Assembly (NCBI GenBank): GCA_964479465.1
Contig: CAYZMG010000001.1
Span: 62,001 to 126,000 of the forward strand
Reading direction: 5' to 3'
DNA length: 64,000 nt
Source: CADCTB01 sp964479465
GTDB taxonomy: Bacteria > Actinomycetota > Acidimicrobiia > Acidimicrobiales > AC-14
How positions within the stretch are numbered: position 1 is the stretch's first letter; each line of letters begins with the position of its first letter. Position numbers and translations under genes: made by a program. Below, in pieces: positions 61,274 through 64,000 of the stretch. Below the pieces are notes generated by a model. That model was not told where the DNA came from. It worked only from the letters and a program-made list of their open reading frames with translations, and made no database searches.

Positions 61274-62113
61274 TCAGCCCTTGCGGTAGAGGCGCGTGGT
61301 CAGGGGGGCGAACACGACGGTCAGCGCGGCAGCCACTCCCAGGGAGATGGCGACGTCCCTGCCTCGTGCGTTGCCCGCCATCAGGCCCCGAGAGGCGTCG
61401 GCGAGGATCGAGATCGGGTTGATCTCGACGAAGGCCTCGAGCGGCCCCGGGAGGGTCTCTGGCTCCACGAAGACGTTCGACAGGAACGTGAGCGGGAAGA
61501 TGCCCATGAAGCCGGCGTTCAGCACCGCGCTCGGCGTGCGCAGCAGCAGCCCGATGGTGGTGAAGACCCAGGACAGGCCGAAGGAGAAGGTGACCACCAG
61601 GGCGAGCGCGGCGACCGCGCCCCCGACGCCGGCGCCGGGCCGGAAGCCCAGGATGACGCCGACGACGATGATCACGGTGCCGGCGATCACGTACCGGACG
61701 GTGTCGCCCAGCATCGACCCGAGCAGCGGCGCCGGCCGCCAGATCGGCAGCGAGCGGAACCGGTCGACCACGCCCTTGGTCAGGTCGGTGTTCAGGGCCA
61801 CGCCAGAATAGACGGTGGTGAAAAGCACCGACATGACCAGGATGCCGGGCAGTAGGTAATCCCGGTACTCACCGGTCGAGCCGGAGATGGCGCCGCCGAA
61901 GATGTAGGTGAACATCACGACGAACATCACCGGCGTGATGGTCACGTCGAGGAGCTGCTCGGGGACGTGCTTGACCTTGAGCATTCCCCGCCAGGCGAAG
62001 GTGAGGGCGGCCGAGAGCGGGCCGGCCGCTGGCGGACGGGGGGTCGAGGAGATCGCCCGGCGGACCGCAGCCTCGTCGGCGTCGGTCGATAGGGCGGACT
62101 CGGTGGCGCTCAT
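61274..62113 (-). CDS. ABC-2 type multidrug transporter permease (DrrB-like)
   Basis: 279 residues, six hydrophobic segments. Conserved features of daunorubicin-exporter permeases: EQLLDVTITPVMFVVMFTYI, YRDYLLPGILVMSVLF, GVVDRFRSLPIWRPAPLLG and the late FLSNVFVEPETLPGPLEAF, INPISILADASRGLM. ATG overlaps the ATPase stop by 4 bp. Confidence 0.92.
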   Translation of the reverse strand: MSATESALSTDADEAAVRRAISSTPRPPAAGPLSAALTFAWRGMLKVKHVPEQLLDVTITPVMFVVMFTYIFGGAISGSTGEYRDYLLPGILVMSVLFTTVYSGVALNTDLTKGVVDRFRSLPIWRPAPLLGSMLGDTVRYVIAGTVIIVVGVILGFRPGAGVGGAVAALALVVTFSFGLSWVFTTIGLLLRTPSAVLNAGFMGIFPLTFLSNVFVEPETLPGPLEAFVEINPISILADASRGLMAGNARGRDVAISLGVAAALTVVFAPLTTRLYRKG

Positions 62114-63090
62114 ACAGCCTCCTCCTTGTCGATCGGGCCGGCCTCGGCGTCAGCGGGACGGCCGGTGAGAGCCAGGAAGACCTCGTCGAGGGTCGGCTGG
62201 CCCAGCGAGAAGGCGGCGATGCCGATGCCGGCGCGGGCCAGCTCGGCGACCACCTCGGCTCCGCGCCCGGCATCCGGGCAGGCGGCCGACAGCGCAGCAG
62301 GGTCGGGCTGCCGGGTGACGTCGCCCAGGGCCAGGTCGAGCACCTCCTCGGCCTGGGGCCGCTGCTGCGGGTCGAGCAGACGCACCTGGAGCGTCCCCGA
62401 ACCGACGGAGGCCTTGAGCTGGCCGGGTGTGCCCTCGGCGATCACCTTGCCGTGGTCGATCACCGCGATCCCCTCGCACAGCTGGTCAGCCTCCTCGAGG
62501 TACTGGGTGCAGAGCAGGATCGTCGTTCCCTCGGCCACCAGCGCCCGCACGATGTCCCACACCTGATTGCGCGACCGCGGGTCGAGGCCGGTCGTCGGCT
62601 CGTCGAGGAACATCAGCGCCGGCGTCACCACGATGCTGGCCGCGACGTCGAGCCGGCGCCGCATGCCCCCCGAGTAGTGCTTGACCAGCTTGGTGGCCGA
62701 CTCCGCCAGCCCGAAGGCGTCGAGCAGCTCGCCGGCCCGCGCCTTGGCGGCCGGCCATCTGAGGCCGAGCAGGCGCCCAAGCAAGATCAGGTTCTCCCGC
62801 CCGGTGAGATCCTCGTCGACCGATGCCAGCTGGCCAGTCAGGGACACGGCGGCGCGGACGGCGTCCCCCTCCGTCACGATGTCGTGGCCGAGGACCCGCG
62901 CGCTGCCGCCGTCGGGTTGGATCAAGGTGGCCAGCATCCGGATTGTCGTCGTCTTCCCGGCGCCGTTGGGCCCGAGGACGCCGTACACCGCGCCGCGGCG
63001 CACGGCCAGGTCGACGCCATCGACGGCGCGAATCCCGCCGTAGGACTTCACGAGGCCGGTCGCCTCGATTGCCAGCGCCTGGTCCGTCAT
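62110..63090 (-). CDS. ABC multidrug transporter ATP-binding protein (DrrA-like)
   Basis: 326 residues. Walker A GPNGAGKTTT (40-49), LTGQLASVDEDLTGRENL (Q-loop region typical of DrrA), signature YSGGMRRRLDVA, Walker B MFLDEPTTGLDP, and a switch region LLCTQYLEEADQL. The C-terminal extension ends in QPTLDEVFLALTG, characteristic of DrrA-family ATPases. Forms an exporter with the downstream permease; the cargo is a hydrophobic drug or lipid by family. Confidence 0.94.
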   Translation of the reverse strand: MTDQALAIEATGLVKSYGGIRAVDGVDLAVRRGAVYGVLGPNGAGKTTTIRMLATLIQPDGGSARVLGHDIVTEGDAVRAAVSLTGQLASVDEDLTGRENLILLGRLLGLRWPAAKARAGELLDAFGLAESATKLVKHYSGGMRRRLDVAASIVVTPALMFLDEPTTGLDPRSRNQVWDIVRALVAEGTTILLCTQYLEEADQLCEGIAVIDHGKVIAEGTPGQLKASVGSGTLQVRLLDPQQRPQAEEVLDLALGDVTRQPDPAALSAACPDAGRGAEVVAELARAGIGIAAFSLGQPTLDEVFLALTGRPADAEAGPIDKEEAV

Positions 63091-63159
63091 GACACCAGCA
63101 TCACACGTCTCCAGGGCCGGCGACCGCGACTTACGCGAAGCGCCGCGTGAGAGCGAGAG

Positions 63160-64000
63160 CTACCCGAGCCTCTCCGCCAGGCGCAGCGCCAGGGCCACGA
63201 GGGTCCGGACGGGGTTGGCCGCGGAGCTGAACGGCATCACCGACATGTCGCACACGTGGAGACCTCCGGCGCCGATGACTTGCAGGTCCTCATCGACGAC
63301 CGAGGACGAGGTGATCGGCCTGTCGTGGGCCGCCCGGTAGGGCATGCGCATCGTGCCCGTTGCGTGGTGCACGGTCCCCCAGCCGAACCCCTTCCCTTTC
63401 TCGCCGTACCGGGCTCCGTCGTGGGAACGGGCACTGACGCCGTCGATCTCGAACTGGGAGAAGATCCGGTCGGTCACGCCGTTCAGCAGGTCGAAGATGT
63501 CGGCCGCCGACCCCATGTGCCACCCGGCGAGGGCCGGAAGTCGCGAGTCCTTGAGACGGTCGACATGGCTGAGGTTCCCGAACCTGATCTCGGGCACGTA
63601 CTCGAACGGGGGCGCGGGCTTGATCTCGTTGTCGTCGTCGAGGCAGTTCCCGAAGCTGAACTTGATGTCGACGCGTGACGGCCCTTGCTGGTCGGTGGTG
63701 GAGAATGCGGCGGGGTTGTTCCGGTTCGGGTCGTTGGGGTCGTTGTCGCGCAGGTGCCAGTACTCGTGGTTGATGTTCATCTCCACGTTGAACGGGAATC
63801 CGATCCGGTCGCCGTCCCGCAGGCCTCGCGAGTAGAAGATGATCTTCGCGTGGGCGGTCTTCGGTACGGGGACGTCGCCGATGCCGGTCACGAAAGTCAC
63901 CATCTCGTCGGTGGTCGGGTGGTCGGTCAGGCCCCGCCCCACCAGCTCCCTCACACTCGAAGGCAGCTGCTCGTACATGCTCGAGCGCCGCATCAGCTTG
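63160..64000 (-). CDS. GMC-family oxidoreductase, C-terminal part (5' end outside window)
   Basis: About 280 residues are visible and the frame stays open to the window edge. The C-terminal FAD/substrate domain of glucose-methanol-choline oxidoreductases is clear: HHATGTMRMPY with the catalytic His region, SSSVVDEDLQVIGAGGLHVC, then DMSVMPFSSAANPVRTLVAL. The preceding part (FYSRGLRDGDRIGFPFNVE, VDIKFSFGNC) is the substrate domain. Substrate unknown. Confidence 0.88.
   Translation of the reverse strand, partial: KLMRRSSMYEQLPSSVRELVGRGLTDHPTTDEMVTFVTGIGDVPVPKTAHAKIIFYSRGLRDGDRIGFPFNVEMNINHEYWHLRDNDPNDPNRNNPAAFSTTDQQGPSRVDIKFSFGNCLDDDNEIKPAPPFEYVPEIRFGNLSHVDRLKDSRLPALAGWHMGSAADIFDLLNGVTDRIFSQFEIDGVSARSHDGARYGEKGKGFGWGTVHHATGTMRMPYRAAHDRPITSSSVVDEDLQVIGAGGLHVCDMSVMPFSSAANPVRTLVALALRLAERLG

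Overview
The window is gene-dense, high-GC DNA with many GTG and TTG starts and frequent 4-bp ATGA/GTGA overlaps. It encodes separate PurS/PurQ/PurL, a PurF with a cysteine pattern of the 4Fe-4S type, several two-component systems, a large LuxR-family ATPase regulator and DrrAB-type exporters. This fits an actinobacterium, and an Acidimicrobiia-like lineage is my best guess, but no rRNA or marker here fixes the taxonomy. I see no phage, insertion sequence with transposase, or CRISPR array.

Region 1 (1-10.7 kb): the 3' end of clpB converges on an ABC exporter pair across a strong bidirectional terminator. A DinG-like Fe-S helicase follows. Then come two overlapping genes for lipolytic membrane enzymes: an alpha/beta hydrolase whose fold is split by a large membrane domain, and a 1024-residue patatin. 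A histidine phosphatase ends the region.

Region 2 (10.7-23.3 kb): a purine supercluster purA-purD-purE-purB-purC-purS-purQ-(antisense orf)-purL-(sigma factor)-purF-purM, covering most of IMP synthesis plus the branch to AMP. It holds three oddities. purA carries two in-frame stop codons that cut off its conserved C-terminus. A short multi-hairpin repeat sits exactly after the stop codons of both purB and purC, and each time the 3' end of the gene is duplicated on the far side. The purE start lies in a 17-bp tandem duplication.

Region 3 (23.3-33.7 kb): a STAS-like protein, a LuxR-type two-component system, a secreted vanadium-haloperoxidase/PAP2-like lipoprotein, two tandem seven-motif Kelch proteins, a fused E1alpha-E1beta 2-oxoacid dehydrogenase next to a Leu/Val-type amino acid dehydrogenase (probably branched-chain amino acid breakdown), and a cupredoxin lipoprotein that starts right at the 3' end of tRNA-Phe. 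tRNA-Asp is adjacent.

Region 4 (33.9-44.6 kb): a minus-strand set with a response regulator, histidine kinase, SDR epimerase and GT-C mannosyltransferase. Divergent from it is a tightly overlapping plus-strand operon of glycosyltransferase, DUF2064 protein, methyltransferase, cytochrome b561/molybdopterin fusion oxidoreductase and small membrane protein. A Thr/Pro-rich exported protein, a duplicated-domain lipoprotein and an XRE regulator follow.

Region 5 (44.7-64 kb): a small helix-hairpin-like protein, a divergent pentein-fold (agmatine-deiminase-like) enzyme, PPK2, an NTF2-like protein, a 49-residue membrane peptide, a surface-glycan operon (SDR, DegT aminotransferase, GT2, GT-C), a two-component system, an MFS/spermidine-synthase-like fusion, a large LuxR-ATPase regulator, a SnoaL-like protein, a DrrAB-type exporter and the C-terminal half of a GMC oxidoreductase that runs off the window.
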